Positions 9,016 through 18,897 of a stretch of DNA of 46,251 nt are shown in pieces. Location: NCBI GenBank assembly GCA_019420585.1, contig JAHZGX010000024.1, positions 1 through 46,251 on the forward strand, given 5' to 3'. The position numbers and the translations under genes were made by a program. The notes beneath the pieces were generated by a model. The model saw only the letters and a program-made list of their open reading frames with translations, was not told where the DNA came from and did not search any database. Source of the stretch: Prevotellaceae bacterium. Lineage in GTDB: Bacteria > Bacteroidota > Bacteroidia > Bacteroidales > Bacteroidaceae. The number at the start of each line of letters is the position of its first letter. Position 1 is the stretch's first letter.

Positions 9016-9527
9016 TAGCCACAGAAAAGGACAACGGAGAGGAACTCTTTCCCATAGTGGACGAGGAAGGGAACATTACGGGGGCAGCCACGCGTGGAGA
9101 ATGTCACGGGGGCAGCATGCTGCTTCACCCTGTGGTGCACCTGCACGTGTTCAATTCGCGGGGTGAACTATATCTGCAGCGCAGACCGCAGTGGAAGGAC
9201 ATACAGCCGGGCAAGTGGGATACGGCCGTGGGCGGACATGTGGATTTGGGTGAGAGTGTGCGCCAGGCTCTTGTCCGTGAGGCGGCCGAGGAGCTGGGGC
9301 TTGACTTGCACCCCTTGCAGGTGGAGTCACTGGGTCATTATGTGTTCCACTCTACTCGTGAGCGTGAACTGGTTTTCCCGCACCGTGTCACTTATGACGG
9401 GAAGGTAAGACCCAGTGCCGAAACTGACGGTGGACGCTTTTGGACGGCAGACGAATTGCGGGATGCCATGGGGCGGGATGTCTTTACACCTAATTTCGAG
9501 AGTGAGTACCGGAAACTCTTCGGCTGA
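9012..9527 (+). CDS. NUDIX hydrolase
   Basis: 171 residues with a clear Nudix box at residues 74-97 (GGHVDLGES...REAAEELGL), the Mg-binding site that cleaves nucleoside diphosphate-X compounds. The N-terminal half (FPIVDEEGNITGAATRGE, then HLHVFN and LYLQRR) resembles the YfcD/isopentenyl-diphosphate-isomerase-like subgroup. Substrate unknown. Its ATG overlaps the queA stop, giving a two-gene operon; no direct link to queuosine is evident. It converges on the efflux operon, whose last gene ends 51 bp away. Confidence 0.9.
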   Translation: MIATEKDNGEELFPIVDEEGNITGAATRGECHGGSMLLHPVVHLHVFNSRGELYLQRRPQWKDIQPGKWDTAVGGHVDLGESVRQALVREAAEELGLDLHPLQVESLGHYVFHSTRERELVFPHRVTYDGKVRPSAETDGGRFWTADELRDAMGRDVFTPNFESEYRKLFG

Positions 9528-9578
9528 CTGGGGGGCTATAATTATAATATAGAGGTATCTCTCAGGTTGCCCAGGCAA

Positions 9579-10952
9579 TCATTCCGTTCCTCCACCAAGG
9601 GCATGATAGAGTCGGATTGTGGCTTGTATCTTGCTGGTGTAATCTTGTGCCAGTGTCAGTCGGGCGTTGAGCAGTGATTGCTGTGCGGCAAGTACCTCGA
9701 GATAGTTGGCTGAGGTGTAGCGTACAAGCAGGCGCGTCTTTTCCGTTGCGGCTTCAAGGTCGCTTATCTGCTGCTGTGCGAGACTGATACGGCCGCTTGC
9801 GGCCTGCCATTCAGCGAGTGCATCGTTCACTTCGTTGCCGGCATCAAGCAGAGATTGCTCAAATCGCAGGGTGGCTTCCTGCTGGCGTGCCTTGGCTATT
9901 TTCAGGTTGGCAATGTTCGTGCCTTTGTTGAACAGTGGAGCCGTCAGTGATGCTATGGCAGAAGAGAGCCATTTGCCGGGGTTGAGTATTGCTCCGCCAC
10001 CGGCATTTGTCCAACCGAGCGATCCTGACAGGGTCAGGGCAGGATAGAAAGCGGAACGTGCAGAGTTGGTGGCGTAGAAGGCTTCGGCAAGTGCTGCTTC
10101 TGCCTGTCTCACGTCAGGACGGTTAGAGAGAAGTAAGAGAGGTACGCCGGTAGACATCTCATCAGAAAAGTGCTGGCCGGTGAGCGTGCTCCGATTGATG
10201 GCGTGAGCCGGCTCTTTCAGCAGGGTCGAAATGGCGTTTTCCATTTCGCTGATGCTTTTGCGGATGGTAATCATCGAGGCGTTGAGTGCCGTACGGCTGG
10301 CACGTGCTTGATGTACAGCCACATCGTTGGACTTTCCTGCTTGTGCAAGTGCCTCCAGTGTGGTTATGGTCTCATCCCAGTTAGTCAGTGTTTCGCTGGA
10401 AATGGCAAGTTGCTCGTCCAGCATCAGCAATGTGTAGTAACTTTCGGCTATGGTTGCCGTGACCTGTGTTTGTACCGCCTGTTCATAAGCACGGCTTTTT
10501 TCGAGCGCGGCAGCGGCTTCTCGTTTGGCGTTGGTCACGCGTCCAAATATGTCCGCTTCCCAAGTGGCACTCATGCCAATGTTGTAGGTCTTCTTCGTCT
10601 CACCGTTGTAGTGACTGGTACCTGCCTGTGGTGCCAGAGTGGCGGATGGCAGGTATGAGAGGCGGGCATTCATCAGCACAGCCTGAGCCTCTTCCACTTG
10701 CAGACGGGCAACGCTAAGGTCGGTGTTGCGTTTCAGCCCAGTGGTGATGAGCGTTTGTAGATGCGGGTCGGTGAAGAATTCACGCCACGGTTTTGATGCT
10801 ATTGGAGTACTGCTTGTTTCTCCTGCTGGTGTCCGGTAGAGGCTGTCGGTGTTGACATCCAGGTTGGGACGTGAATAGTGGCTATATAAGCCGCACCCGT
10901 TTAACAGGCCGGAAACGGCGAGCAAGATGAATATATGATATTGGCGTTTCAT
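9579..10952 (-). CDS. RND efflux outer-membrane lipoprotein (NodT/OprM family)
   Basis: 457-residue TolC-like outer-membrane channel. A lipobox LLNGC places the acylated Cys at residue 20. The body shows the duplicated outer-membrane-efflux repeat: LQTLITTGLKRNTDLSVARLQVEEAQ in the first half and RPDVRQAEAALAEAFYATNSARSAFYPALTLSGS in the second, both classic for this family. It forms the exit duct for the pump encoded upstream. Third gene of the adaptor-pump-channel operon, 26 bp after the pump gene. Confidence 0.94.
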   Translation of the reverse strand: MKRQYHIFILLAVSGLLNGCGLYSHYSRPNLDVNTDSLYRTPAGETSSTPIASKPWREFFTDPHLQTLITTGLKRNTDLSVARLQVEEAQAVLMNARLSYLPSATLAPQAGTSHYNGETKKTYNIGMSATWEADIFGRVTNAKREAAAALEKSRAYEQAVQTQVTATIAESYYTLLMLDEQLAISSETLTNWDETITTLEALAQAGKSNDVAVHQARASRTALNASMITIRKSISEMENAISTLLKEPAHAINRSTLTGQHFSDEMSTGVPLLLLSNRPDVRQAEAALAEAFYATNSARSAFYPALTLSGSLGWTNAGGGAILNPGKWLSSAIASLTAPLFNKGTNIANLKIAKARQQEATLRFEQSLLDAGNEVNDALAEWQAASGRISLAQQQISDLEAATEKTRLLVRYTSANYLEVLAAQQSLLNARLTLAQDYTSKIQATIRLYHALGGGTE

Positions 10953-10978
10953 TTATTTTCTCCTTTTTCTCTCATATT

Positions 10979-13900
10979 TTATTCTGCCTTCTTTCTTGCC
11001 GGCAGGAATTGTTCCTGCAAATACTGGAAGATAATGAACAGCGACGGTACCACGAAGAGTAATCCAACCGTTCCGATGAGCATTCCACCCACGGTGCTCA
11101 CACCTACTGAAATGTTTCCGTTGGCTCCTACTCCGTGTGCGAACATCATAGGCAGCATACCGAAAATCATTGTCATGGAGGTCATCATTATGGGACGCAT
11201 GCGGGCTTTTGCTGCCGACATGGCGGCGGCAGTAATGCTCATACCTTGACGGCGGCGTTCGGAAGCATATTCTGTCAGCAGGATGGCAGTCTTGGCCAGG
11301 AGGCCGATGAGCATGATGAGTCCGGTCTGCATATAAATATTATTCTCCAACCCCCATAGTCTGGCAAACAGGAAACTGCCCATTAGGCCGAACGGAACGG
11401 AGAGGATAACGGCAAAAGGTATCATCAGGCTTTCGTAGAGGGCGCAGAGAATGAGGTAAATGAAAACGATGCAGATAACAAACACCAGTGTGGTGGTGTT
11501 GCCTGTGGAGGCTTCCTCGCGCGACATACCGCCGAATTCATAACCGTAGCCTTCGGGCAGTGTTTCCTTGGCCACTTCGTCAATTGCCTTCAGTGCCTGC
11601 CCGGAACTGTAGCCATCGGCGGGAACACCTGAAACACTGATGGCAGAGAAAAGGTTGAAGTGTGACAGGCTTTCTGAACCATACACACGTGTGAGCGTGA
11701 GGTATTGGGAAATGGGTGACATTTCCCCGTTGCTGTTGCGTACGAAGATGTTGTTCAGTGCCTCTGTGTCGAGCCGGTATTCAGGAGAGGCCTGCACCAT
11801 GACTCGGTAGAGTTTGGTGAATCGGTTGAGGTTGCTGGAATAGTTGCCGCCTATATATCCTGCCAGAGTATTAAGTATGTCGGTGGGCGATATTCCGTTA
11901 CGCTTGCATTGGGCCGCATCCACCTCCACCATATACTGCGGGTATTTGTTGGCGAATGTAGTGTAGGCACGCGATATTTCAGGGCGCTTGTTCAAGGCAT
12001 CAATGAGGCTGTTGGTGTATTTCAACAGTTCGTCTATGCTGCCACCCTTCTTGTCTTGTACATAGAGGTCGAAACCGTTGTTCATGCCGTATCCCGAGAT
12101 CATTGGTCTGGTGGAGACGCGGATGGTGGCAGCCTTTATGCCGTCAGTGCGACGGTAAATCTCTTTCATCACCGAGTTTACGTCGTCTCCCTTTTCCTTA
12201 CGCTCGTTCCAGTTCTTTAGACGTATTGTGAACGAGCCGGCGGATGCCGACTGGTTGTTTACGGCGTCTTTGCCGGTGACGCGTGAATATATTCTTATTT
12301 GTGGTATGTCGCGTATTGCTTTCTCAATCTCGTCCATGATGCGCCCTGTCTCTTCAAGGTTGCTGCCCGGTGCGGTCTGCACATTTACGTTGATGCTTCC
12401 CATATCCTCTTGTGGCACAAGTCCTGTCTTGGTGGTTTTCATCAGCATCACAAGTGCAATGCCGGCCACGGCAATGCTTCCCACGGTAATTGTCTTGTGA
12501 CGGAAAAGGAATGAAACGCCTTTCATGTACTTCTGCTGCATGTGCCTGAAAGAGTGGTCGAAGGCATAATGAAAGCGATCGGAGAAATCAGCTTTCTCTC
12601 CGTTTGCCTGATTGGCACGGGGATGCATGATGAGCGCACAGAGCGCCGGGCTGAGTGTCATTGCATTGAGCAGCGAGATGGCCACGGCCACAGCCATTGT
12701 CAGACCAAATTGCGTGTAGAATGTACCTGTTGTCCCGCCCATGAAACTTACGGGAATGAATACTGCCATGAACACGATGGTCGTTGTCATCAGTGCCGAG
12801 GTCAGTTCGCCCATTGCATCCACTGTGGCATGATAAGCAGAGGTGTAGCCTTCATCGAACCTTGCCTGCACGGCTTCCACCACCACAATGCTGTCGTCCA
12901 CTACTGTGCCGATGACAAGCACCAATGCAAAAAGTGTCAGCAGGTTCAGGCTGAATCCTACAACACTGAGGAAAGCGAATGTTCCCACGAGTGACACAAT
13001 GATGGCAAGCGAAGGGATGAGCGTGGCTCGCAGGTCATGCAGGAAAAGGTAAACCACCAGCACCACAAGGATGATGGCAATGATCAGTGTCTCCACCACG
13101 TTGGCAATGGAGGCATCCAGGAAATCCTTTGTGCTTGTGATGTCTGTCAGCACCATGCCTTTGGGCAGCGATGTGGAGATGTCGGCTGTCACCTTGTCTA
13201 TTTCCGTGATAATCTCGTTTGCGTTGGAACCGGCAATCTGCGTCATCATGCAATTGGCTCCCGGGTGTCCGCTCGTCTCGCTGAGCATGGAATAGTTCTC
13301 CGCTCCCATTTCAATGCGTGCTACATCCTTCAACCGCAATACATCTCCGTTAGGCAACGATTTGATGACCATATTGCCGTAATCTTCTTCTTCCTCATAG
13401 CGGCCTCTGTATTTCAGCACATACTGAAACGTGTTGGCAGACTCTGCTCCGAGCGTTCCTGTGGGCGACTCCACATTCTGTTCTGCCAGTACTGTGGTGA
13501 TGTCCGAAGGCATTAGTTTGTATTGGGCCATCCGCAGTGGGTCAAGCCAGATGCGCATGGAGTAATTGGCTCCCCAGATGTTTACGTCACCTACGCCGGC
13601 AATACGCGAAAGGCGCGGCTCTATGTTGATTTTCATGTAGTTTGTCAGAAAGTTCGCATCATATAAGTCATCCGGCGAATAGAGCGAGATGGCTTTCAGC
13701 GAATTGTTCTGTCGCTTGCGCACGGTGATGCCCGATTTTGTTACCTCTGCAGGGAGTTTTCCCTGTGCCGATGCCACGCGGTTTTGCACGTTTACCATCG
13801 ACATGTCCGGATTGGTGCCCTGCTTGAAGTAGACGCTGATGGAGGCCGAACCGGTGTTGGTGGCGGTTGAGGTCATGTACATCATGTTTTCCACACCGTT

Positions 13901-14110
13901 CAGTTGCTCTTCCAATGGTGTGATGACGCTCTTCATCACTGTTTCGGCGTTGGCTCCCGTGTAGGTGGCTGACACACGTACCGTGGGCGGTGCAATGTTG
14001 GGAAACTGTTCAACCGGCAACTGACTTAAACCGATAATCCCCACGATGACGATGGCTAAGGAAATCACTCCCGACAATATCGGTCGGTCTATGAATATCT
14101 TTGTGGTCAT
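10979..14110 (-). CDS. RND multidrug efflux pump, HAE1 family (AcrB/MexB-like)
   Basis: 1043-residue inner-membrane proton/drug antiporter. N-terminus FIDRPILSGVISLAIVIVGIIG is transmembrane helix 1; TM4 carries VIGTVVDDSIVVVE with the paired Asp proton relay, and a C-terminal TM helix has LIGLLAKTAILLTEYA with the conserved Lys. Porter-domain motifs such as QLPVEQFPNIAPPTV are intact. The HAE1 subtype implies hydrophobic or amphiphilic drugs, bile acids or detergents rather than metals. It starts 3 bp after the adaptor stop, so expression is coupled. Confidence 0.95.
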   Translation of the reverse strand: MTTKIFIDRPILSGVISLAIVIVGIIGLSQLPVEQFPNIAPPTVRVSATYTGANAETVMKSVITPLEEQLNGVENMMYMTSTATNTGSASISVYFKQGTNPDMSMVNVQNRVASAQGKLPAEVTKSGITVRKRQNNSLKAISLYSPDDLYDANFLTNYMKINIEPRLSRIAGVGDVNIWGANYSMRIWLDPLRMAQYKLMPSDITTVLAEQNVESPTGTLGAESANTFQYVLKYRGRYEEEEDYGNMVIKSLPNGDVLRLKDVARIEMGAENYSMLSETSGHPGANCMMTQIAGSNANEIITEIDKVTADISTSLPKGMVLTDITSTKDFLDASIANVVETLIIAIILVVLVVYLFLHDLRATLIPSLAIIVSLVGTFAFLSVVGFSLNLLTLFALVLVIGTVVDDSIVVVEAVQARFDEGYTSAYHATVDAMGELTSALMTTTIVFMAVFIPVSFMGGTTGTFYTQFGLTMAVAVAISLLNAMTLSPALCALIMHPRANQANGEKADFSDRFHYAFDHSFRHMQQKYMKGVSFLFRHKTITVGSIAVAGIALVMLMKTTKTGLVPQEDMGSINVNVQTAPGSNLEETGRIMDEIEKAIRDIPQIRIYSRVTGKDAVNNQSASAGSFTIRLKNWNERKEKGDDVNSVMKEIYRRTDGIKAATIRVSTRPMISGYGMNNGFDLYVQDKKGGSIDELLKYTNSLIDALNKRPEISRAYTTFANKYPQYMVEVDAAQCKRNGISPTDILNTLAGYIGGNYSSNLNRFTKLYRVMVQASPEYRLDTEALNNIFVRNSNGEMSPISQYLTLTRVYGSESLSHFNLFSAISVSGVPADGYSSGQALKAIDEVAKETLPEGYGYEFGGMSREEASTGNTTTLVFVICIVFIYLILCALYESLMIPFAVILSVPFGLMGSFLFARLWGLENNIYMQTGLIMLIGLLAKTAILLTEYASERRRQGMSITAAAMSAAKARMRPIMMTSMTMIFGMLPMMFAHGVGANGNISVGVSTVGGMLIGTVGLLFVVPSLFIIFQYLQEQFLPARKKAE

Positions 14111-14113
14111 GTC

Positions 14114-15220
14114 TTACTCCTTGTTGTTTTGTTGAGGACAGACCGTTGTTCCTTCCTTCACCAGCCCGGCACCTTCGGCTATGATTATATCGCCCGGTTC
14201 CAATCCTTCCTGTATTATGTATTCCGTGCCGTTGCTTTGCTGATAGGCCGTGACAGGGAAAGATTGTGCCTTTCCGTCAATCACTTTGTATACGAACTTC
14301 TTGTCTTGCAATTCGTAAGTGGCTCCTTGTGGGATGGCTATGGCATGCTTCAGCGTGGTTGGGACAATGACTGTCGCACTGCCTCCGCCACGCAACAGGC
14401 CTTTCGGATTGGGAAAGTCGGCACGGAGTGTGACTGCTCCTGTTCCCGCGGTGACGATGCCGCTCAGTGCCGATATGTTCCCCTTCTCATTGTACATCTT
14501 TCCACCTGCCATGCGCAGTTCAACTTCTGTCATGTTCTTCATGAACTCATCGGATGAACCATATTGTTCCATCAACTCTGTAACCTGACTTTCGTTCATT
14601 GAAAAGTATGCGTACATGCGGCTGTCATCCGACACGGTGACAAGTGGCTCGCTGATATTGCTGCTCACCAGCGCTCCCACACGGTAGGCAATCATGCCGG
14701 CCACACCATTCACGGGACTTTTCACTTCTGTGTAAGAAAGGTTGTTGCGGGCGTTTACCTCCTGCGCCCGTGCCTGTGCCAAGGCGGCCTTGGCTGCAGC
14801 CAGTTCATTACGGGCGGTGTTGAGGTCGTAATCTTGCACTACGTTTTTCTCGCGCAACATCTTTGTACTTTCTAAATTGAGTTGGGCTGTTGCGAGTTTC
14901 GCCTCTGCACTCTTCACGTTGGCTGAAGTTTCGGCAAGCACTGCCTGATAAGGTACTTGGTCAATGATGAATAGTGTCTGACCCTTTCTGACTTTCTGCC
15001 CTTCGCCAATGCAGATGTGTGTAATGAGCCCGCTTACTTGTGGGCGGATTTCTACTACTTGTTGTCCTTCCAGCCGGGCTGTGTATTCCTGTTTCAACGT
15101 GCGGCTTTCTTCTTTCACGGTCAAAGTCTTGTAACCGGAATTCTCTTCACTTGGAGTCCCTTTCTTGCAGGAAGCCATTGCCAAGCCAGTAAGGACGACC
15201 AGCAAAATCTTTCGATACAT
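14114..15220 (-). CDS. RND efflux periplasmic adaptor lipoprotein (AcrA-like)
   Basis: 368-residue membrane-fusion protein linking pump and channel. With the start at 15220 the first 18 residues form a lipoprotein signal ending MASC (Cys18). The lipoyl half-motifs (VEIRPQVSGLITHI, and SPVNGVAGMIAYRVGALV) flank an alpha-hairpin (about 85-150) rich in Ala, Glu and Gln, then beta-barrel and membrane-proximal domains. An in-frame ATG at 15247 is rejected as the start because it would sit only about 12 bp after the -7 box, leaving almost no leader. First gene of the efflux operon and divergent from the two-component system. Confidence 0.93.
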   Translation of the reverse strand: MYRKILLVVLTGLAMASCKKGTPSEENSGYKTLTVKEESRTLKQEYTARLEGQQVVEIRPQVSGLITHICIGEGQKVRKGQTLFIIDQVPYQAVLAETSANVKSAEAKLATAQLNLESTKMLREKNVVQDYDLNTARNELAAAKAALAQARAQEVNARNNLSYTEVKSPVNGVAGMIAYRVGALVSSNISEPLVTVSDDSRMYAYFSMNESQVTELMEQYGSSDEFMKNMTEVELRMAGGKMYNEKGNISALSGIVTAGTGAVTLRADFPNPKGLLRGGGSATVIVPTTLKHAIAIPQGATYELQDKKFVYKVIDGKAQSFPVTAYQQSNGTEYIIQEGLEPGDIIIAEGAGLVKEGTTVCPQQNNKE

Positions 15221-15259
15221 GATATTCCAAATATGATTAAATTTCATTGTTTTGTACTA

Positions 15260-15267
15260 CAAAAATA
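15260..15267 (-). promoter_or_regulatory. -7 promoter box for RND efflux operon
   Basis: Minus-strand TATTTTTG fits TAnnTTTG; the chosen ATG (15220) lies 40 bp downstream. It lies about 110 bp from the divergent kinase promoter, leaving room for a LytTR-regulator binding site between them. Confidence 0.55.
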
Positions 15268-15375
15268 GCCATTCTCCGGAAAATGAAATGCGCGTCTTAA
15301 TGGAAATGGAGGTAAATAATGGTTTTTTGGTGGCGAACAAACGGGCAGAGAATCAGTTTTTAGAATAAAGTGAAG

Positions 15376-15383
15376 TAACTTTG
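15376..15383 (+). promoter_or_regulatory. -7 promoter box for kinase-regulator operon
   Basis: TAACTTTG is a perfect TAnnTTTG match, 25 bp before the ATG at 15408. A TTG in frame at 15381 overlaps this box and therefore cannot be the start. Confidence 0.65.
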
Positions 15384-15407
15384 CACTATTCAGACAATGA
15401 ATCTTTA

Positions 15408-16442
15408 ATGAAGAATGTGTCGGCTTACATAGACATGGTATTCTGCCTCATTTTGCTTCCGCTGATGATTTATGCGTTTCCGGTGGAAAGGTGGTGGGGC
15501 ACGCATCCTTTGTATTTCTGCCTGTTTGTGGGCTGGTTGTATGTCACGTATTTCCTTTATAAATATTTCATCATCCCTCGAATGTTTCATGCAGGATGGC
15601 AACGCATGTTTGCCTTGTCTGCCATTGCTGCTTCCCTGATTGTCACGTTCGTGTTCTCTGACTATGAGATAAGGTCGCCATTCTATCATGTCAATCAGTA
15701 TCAACGCGAGCAGTATGCCTATCTCATTTGGGGAATGAGGCAGAATCGGCAGGCAGTGTGGTTGCATTACATAGTTGTGGTCATCTTCTGTTTTGCTTTG
15801 GGAATGTTGAATGAGGCGTATTCCCAACGACTTGCACGCAAGGAAGTGGAGTATGAACGCAATAGGGCAGAACTTGCGCTTTACAAGGCGCAGATAAACC
15901 CGCATTTTCTCTTCAATACACTCAATACAATTTATGGATTGCTCATCACGCATTCCGACAAGACTGAGGCCACGCTGGAACGCTTCATCAACATGACAAA
16001 GTACATGTACAACAATGCCAACCGTGAGTTTATATCCTTGGTGGAAGAAGTGGATTACATCAGTCAGTACTTTGACCTTCAGAGATTGCGGTTGAACGAA
16101 TATGCAGATGTCAGTTTCGTTCATCAGGTGGAAGACGAGGCCATGCCTGTGCCGCCCATGTTGCTGATTACTTTCGTGGAGAATGCTTTCAAGTACGGTA
16201 TTTCTTCCAATGAACCATGTTTTATCCGCATCCGTCTGACGCAGCAGCACAATATGCTCTGCTTTGAAGTGGATAATTCTGTGTTTGAGCGTGATGTGAA
16301 GAACTCTAAACGAATGGGCATAGAAAACTGCCGTCGCCGTTTGTCATTGCTCTATCCCGGTTGCCACACTTTGGACTTCGGATGTAACAGTGGTGACAAT
16401 ACGTTCCATGTGCGGCTTGAACTTAAAAACGAAAACGTATGA
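15408..16442 (+). CDS. LytS/YehU-type sensor histidine kinase
   Basis: 344 residues. Four hydrophobic segments fill the first ~135 residues (about 10-25, 36-52, 66-84, 120-135) with no extracellular sensor domain. A short coiled coil leads to INPHFLFN, the His_kinase (PF06580) phosphoacceptor, His166. The ATPase domain shows LITFVENAFKYG (N-box) and MGIENCRRRLSLLY (G-box equivalent). It autophosphorylates and passes phosphate to the LytTR regulator, whose ATG overlaps its stop by 4 bp. Divergent from an efflux operon, it probably senses membrane stress or a pump substrate; that is inference. Confidence 0.92.
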   Translation: MKNVSAYIDMVFCLILLPLMIYAFPVERWWGTHPLYFCLFVGWLYVTYFLYKYFIIPRMFHAGWQRMFALSAIAASLIVTFVFSDYEIRSPFYHVNQYQREQYAYLIWGMRQNRQAVWLHYIVVVIFCFALGMLNEAYSQRLARKEVEYERNRAELALYKAQINPHFLFNTLNTIYGLLITHSDKTEATLERFINMTKYMYNNANREFISLVEEVDYISQYFDLQRLRLNEYADVSFVHQVEDEAMPVPPMLLITFVENAFKYGISSNEPCFIRIRLTQQHNMLCFEVDNSVFERDVKNSKRMGIENCRRRLSLLYPGCHTLDFGCNSGDNTFHVRLELKNENV

Positions 16443-17146
16443 TGAAATGTATTGCCATAGATGATGAGCCTATTGCACTGAGTATCATCAGCCGTTACTG
16501 TGAGCAGCGGGGAGGTGTGGAACTGGAAACCTATAGTTCCGCGCGTCTTGGGATGCAACGCATACACGAATGGATGCCTGATGTCGTATTTCTTGACATT
16601 GAGATGAACGGTACGTCAGGAATTGAACTGGCGCGGCAACTTCCACAGTCCTGTTGCCTGATATTCACCACGGCCTACGCTCATTATGCATTGGAGGGCT
16701 TTGAGGTGAATGCTGTTGATTTCTTGCATAAGCCGTATTTTTACGAACGTTTCAGCCGTGCCATGCAGAAGGCAGAGCAATGGCTGCGCATGCATGACCT
16801 GCTTCGGGTGTCTGAATTGTCAACTCGACGGATTGTGCTGAAATCGGAATACAAGAATGTAACTTTGTCCGTGGATACGATTCTTTATGTGGAATCAATA
16901 GACAATTATGTCAAGGTGCATCTTGCCGACGGCACATCTGTTCTTTCCAAGATTCCACTACATGCAGTTGAGAAACAGTTGCCGCGGGGAGAGTTCGTCC
17001 GCATTCACCGCTCTTACCTTGTACTTCGTTGCCGTATTATCGGTTTCTCGCGCTCTGAGGTGACATTGTCCGGGGATGGTAGGAAACTTCCTATTGGAAA
17101 GAAATACCTGGACAATGTAATTTCTGTACTGGGGGAAAATGTATGA
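16439..17146 (+). CDS. LytTR-family response regulator
   Basis: 235 residues: receiver domain (IDDEP near the start, phosphoacceptor Asp53 in VVFLDIEMNG, the Lys in DFLHKPYFYERF) followed by a LytTR DNA-binding domain (ILYVESIDNYVKVHLADG, FVRIHRSYLVL, LPIGKKYLD). LytTR proteins bind direct repeats upstream of target promoters; the 110-bp space between this operon and the efflux operon is the obvious target. A second ATG immediately follows the first (16442), so the real protein may be one residue shorter. Coupled to the kinase by ATGA overlap. Confidence 0.93.
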   Translation: MMKCIAIDDEPIALSIISRYCEQRGGVELETYSSARLGMQRIHEWMPDVVFLDIEMNGTSGIELARQLPQSCCLIFTTAYAHYALEGFEVNAVDFLHKPYFYERFSRAMQKAEQWLRMHDLLRVSELSTRRIVLKSEYKNVTLSVDTILYVESIDNYVKVHLADGTSVLSKIPLHAVEKQLPRGEFVRIHRSYLVLRCRIIGFSRSEVTLSGDGRKLPIGKKYLDNVISVLGENV

Positions 17147-17160
17147 CGGTGAGTCGGATG

Positions 17161-18717
17161 TTACTTGGTTGGTCTGTGCTCAGATGTCTTCTCTTCGCTG
17201 ATACGGTATAGAGAGCGGGGTGGAAGTGCCAGCCTGGTTTTCTTGCGGTATGTTTTGACCACGTTGGCCTGGGACTGGTTTTTCTCTTTTCTTAGGGTGT
17301 CACACTGGTAGGATTGTACATGCATCTTGTGGCGTCCCGGCATCTGCCTGTTGCTGATGACGATGGTTCGCATCGTGTCTGTGGGATTGGCCAGCAGGTA
17401 AGTCCATTTGCCTTGGGGTGATTGCAGGGCCGTGGCGGCCAGGAAGGGATGTCGTGTGTCTATGGGATATACTCTGCAGCCTCTGCGCACGGCGTGGCTC
17501 AACAGGCGCAGGGCATGATACTGGGGCCGAAGTTCGTAGTCTGCTGAGGGAATGTAGTCCTGTGTGCTGTCATTGAGATACTCCTGGCGCAGGTGTCGCC
17601 ATAGTCCCAACTGTTGCATGTTTCGGTGCTCCTGTGCTTCGCTCAGGCTGTAATACTGGTCCATGAGGCTCCAGTAACTGGCTCCTGCAGCCCCGGCATT
17701 GAGCAGGTTGATGACTATCCGTCCCATCAGCACACCACGATCCGGGCGGTTGATGTCCCGTTGACGGGTGGCACCTACAACTTGGTTGCTGCCGAACTCA
17801 CCCACGAAGTGTCGCTTGCCGGCCCGGGCTGCCAGATGCACGTTGGTGCGTTCCCAACTGAGTATGCTGTCGTTTGGCGTGTCATAGCCAAACAGATAGG
17901 TGTGGGAGCAGAACAAGTCGGCCCAGGGCAGGTTGCGTACCGCATCCTCCAGGAATGTGTGCCTCCCCGTTCCTCCATCGGAGTCGTCGGACAGGGTGAA
18001 CTGCACCTTTTCCCTCAGTCCATCGTCCTTGAGCCGTTGCTCAAGCACCTTGCACATCATGGCATAGCGTTGTGCACGGCTTGTGCTGCCTTCCGTGAAA
18101 CTCCAGTCCGGCTCATTTACGGGTGTTATCTCCTTGATGCACGTGTATCCCATGTTGAGCAGATGCTGCAGGCATACGCTGATGTTCTCTGCCCACTCAT
18201 CGTATTGTGAAGGGCCGAAGACCCATCCGTCGGCCTGTTCGGGCAGCATGAAAGTCTGTGGCCGAACGCCCCAGAACACCAGGCATACGGGTGTCCCGTC
18301 CTGTTGTGCCAGGTCAAGTTGGCGGTATAGGCCGTGCATCTGTGGGGACTGGAAGGTGAAGCGTGTGAGGTCGGTTTCGTTGGGGGTGCCGTTATCGTTC
18401 TCCGGCTCATACCATGAGGGCAATACCATCACCCTCCACTTGCTGAAGGCCAGGTCTCTCAGGCGCGGTACCACTATGCTGTCCCAGTCTCCCTCCTTCA
18501 CTCCGATGTCTGCTGCGGCATTGCTGGAAAGGAAGTGCGGGTCCAGTTCCACTCCCAGGCCGTCAATATTCTCCACCGATGGAGTCGTGCTCACAGCCAG
18601 GCAGAGCATGCCATTATCAGCATCATGTTTACGTGCATTGTGCCGCGCCTGGGCAGGAGACAGAGTGACGGCCAGGAGTGTGGCAGCCAGGAGTGTATGG
18701 TGACAATGTGTTCTCAT
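17161..18717 (-). CDS. Secreted clan GH-A glycoside hydrolase
   Basis: 518-residue secreted enzyme with signal peptide (THCHHTLLAATLLAVTLSPAQA). Clan GH-A (beta/alpha)8 features are visible: ITPVNEPDW with the Asn-Glu acid/base (Glu202) after strand 4 and HFVGEFGSN with the likely nucleophile Glu307 after strand 7. A short beta domain at the C-terminus (about 420-518) resembles the one in GH30-like enzymes. I cannot place it in a single GH family, so substrate is unknown. The start at 18717 was chosen because it opens a signal peptide and follows a TAAATTTG box by 24 bp; the reading frame stays open further upstream through tandem repeats but that part is not protein-like. Converges on the LytTR gene, 14 bp apart. 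Confidence 0.82.
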   Translation of the reverse strand: MRTHCHHTLLAATLLAVTLSPAQARHNARKHDADNGMLCLAVSTTPSVENIDGLGVELDPHFLSSNAAADIGVKEGDWDSIVVPRLRDLAFSKWRVMVLPSWYEPENDNGTPNETDLTRFTFQSPQMHGLYRQLDLAQQDGTPVCLVFWGVRPQTFMLPEQADGWVFGPSQYDEWAENISVCLQHLLNMGYTCIKEITPVNEPDWSFTEGSTSRAQRYAMMCKVLEQRLKDDGLREKVQFTLSDDSDGGTGRHTFLEDAVRNLPWADLFCSHTYLFGYDTPNDSILSWERTNVHLAARAGKRHFVGEFGSNQVVGATRQRDINRPDRGVLMGRIVINLLNAGAAGASYWSLMDQYYSLSEAQEHRNMQQLGLWRHLRQEYLNDSTQDYIPSADYELRPQYHALRLLSHAVRRGCRVYPIDTRHPFLAATALQSPQGKWTYLLANPTDTMRTIVISNRQMPGRHKMHVQSYQCDTLRKEKNQSQANVVKTYRKKTRLALPPRSLYRISEEKTSEHRPTK

Positions 18718-18741
18718 CAGTTTTGTGGTTAATGTCTCATG

Positions 18742-18749
18742 CAAATTTA
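18742..18749 (-). promoter_or_regulatory. -7 promoter box for GH-A hydrolase
   Basis: Minus-strand TAAATTTG, 24 bp before the ATG at 18717; fits TAnnTTTG. Confidence 0.5.
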
Positions 18750-18897
18750 CGGCATTTACACGATAGGGGCAAATAGGGGAGTGCACTAAGATAATCCTTC
18801 GCAGGTTTGCCATTTTTGTAGGTTCCTGATTCGTGGCTACGCGGACATGCTCCCGGGTGGGCAACGCCCCCTGTCCCGAAGGGGCTTTGCCCCCTCG

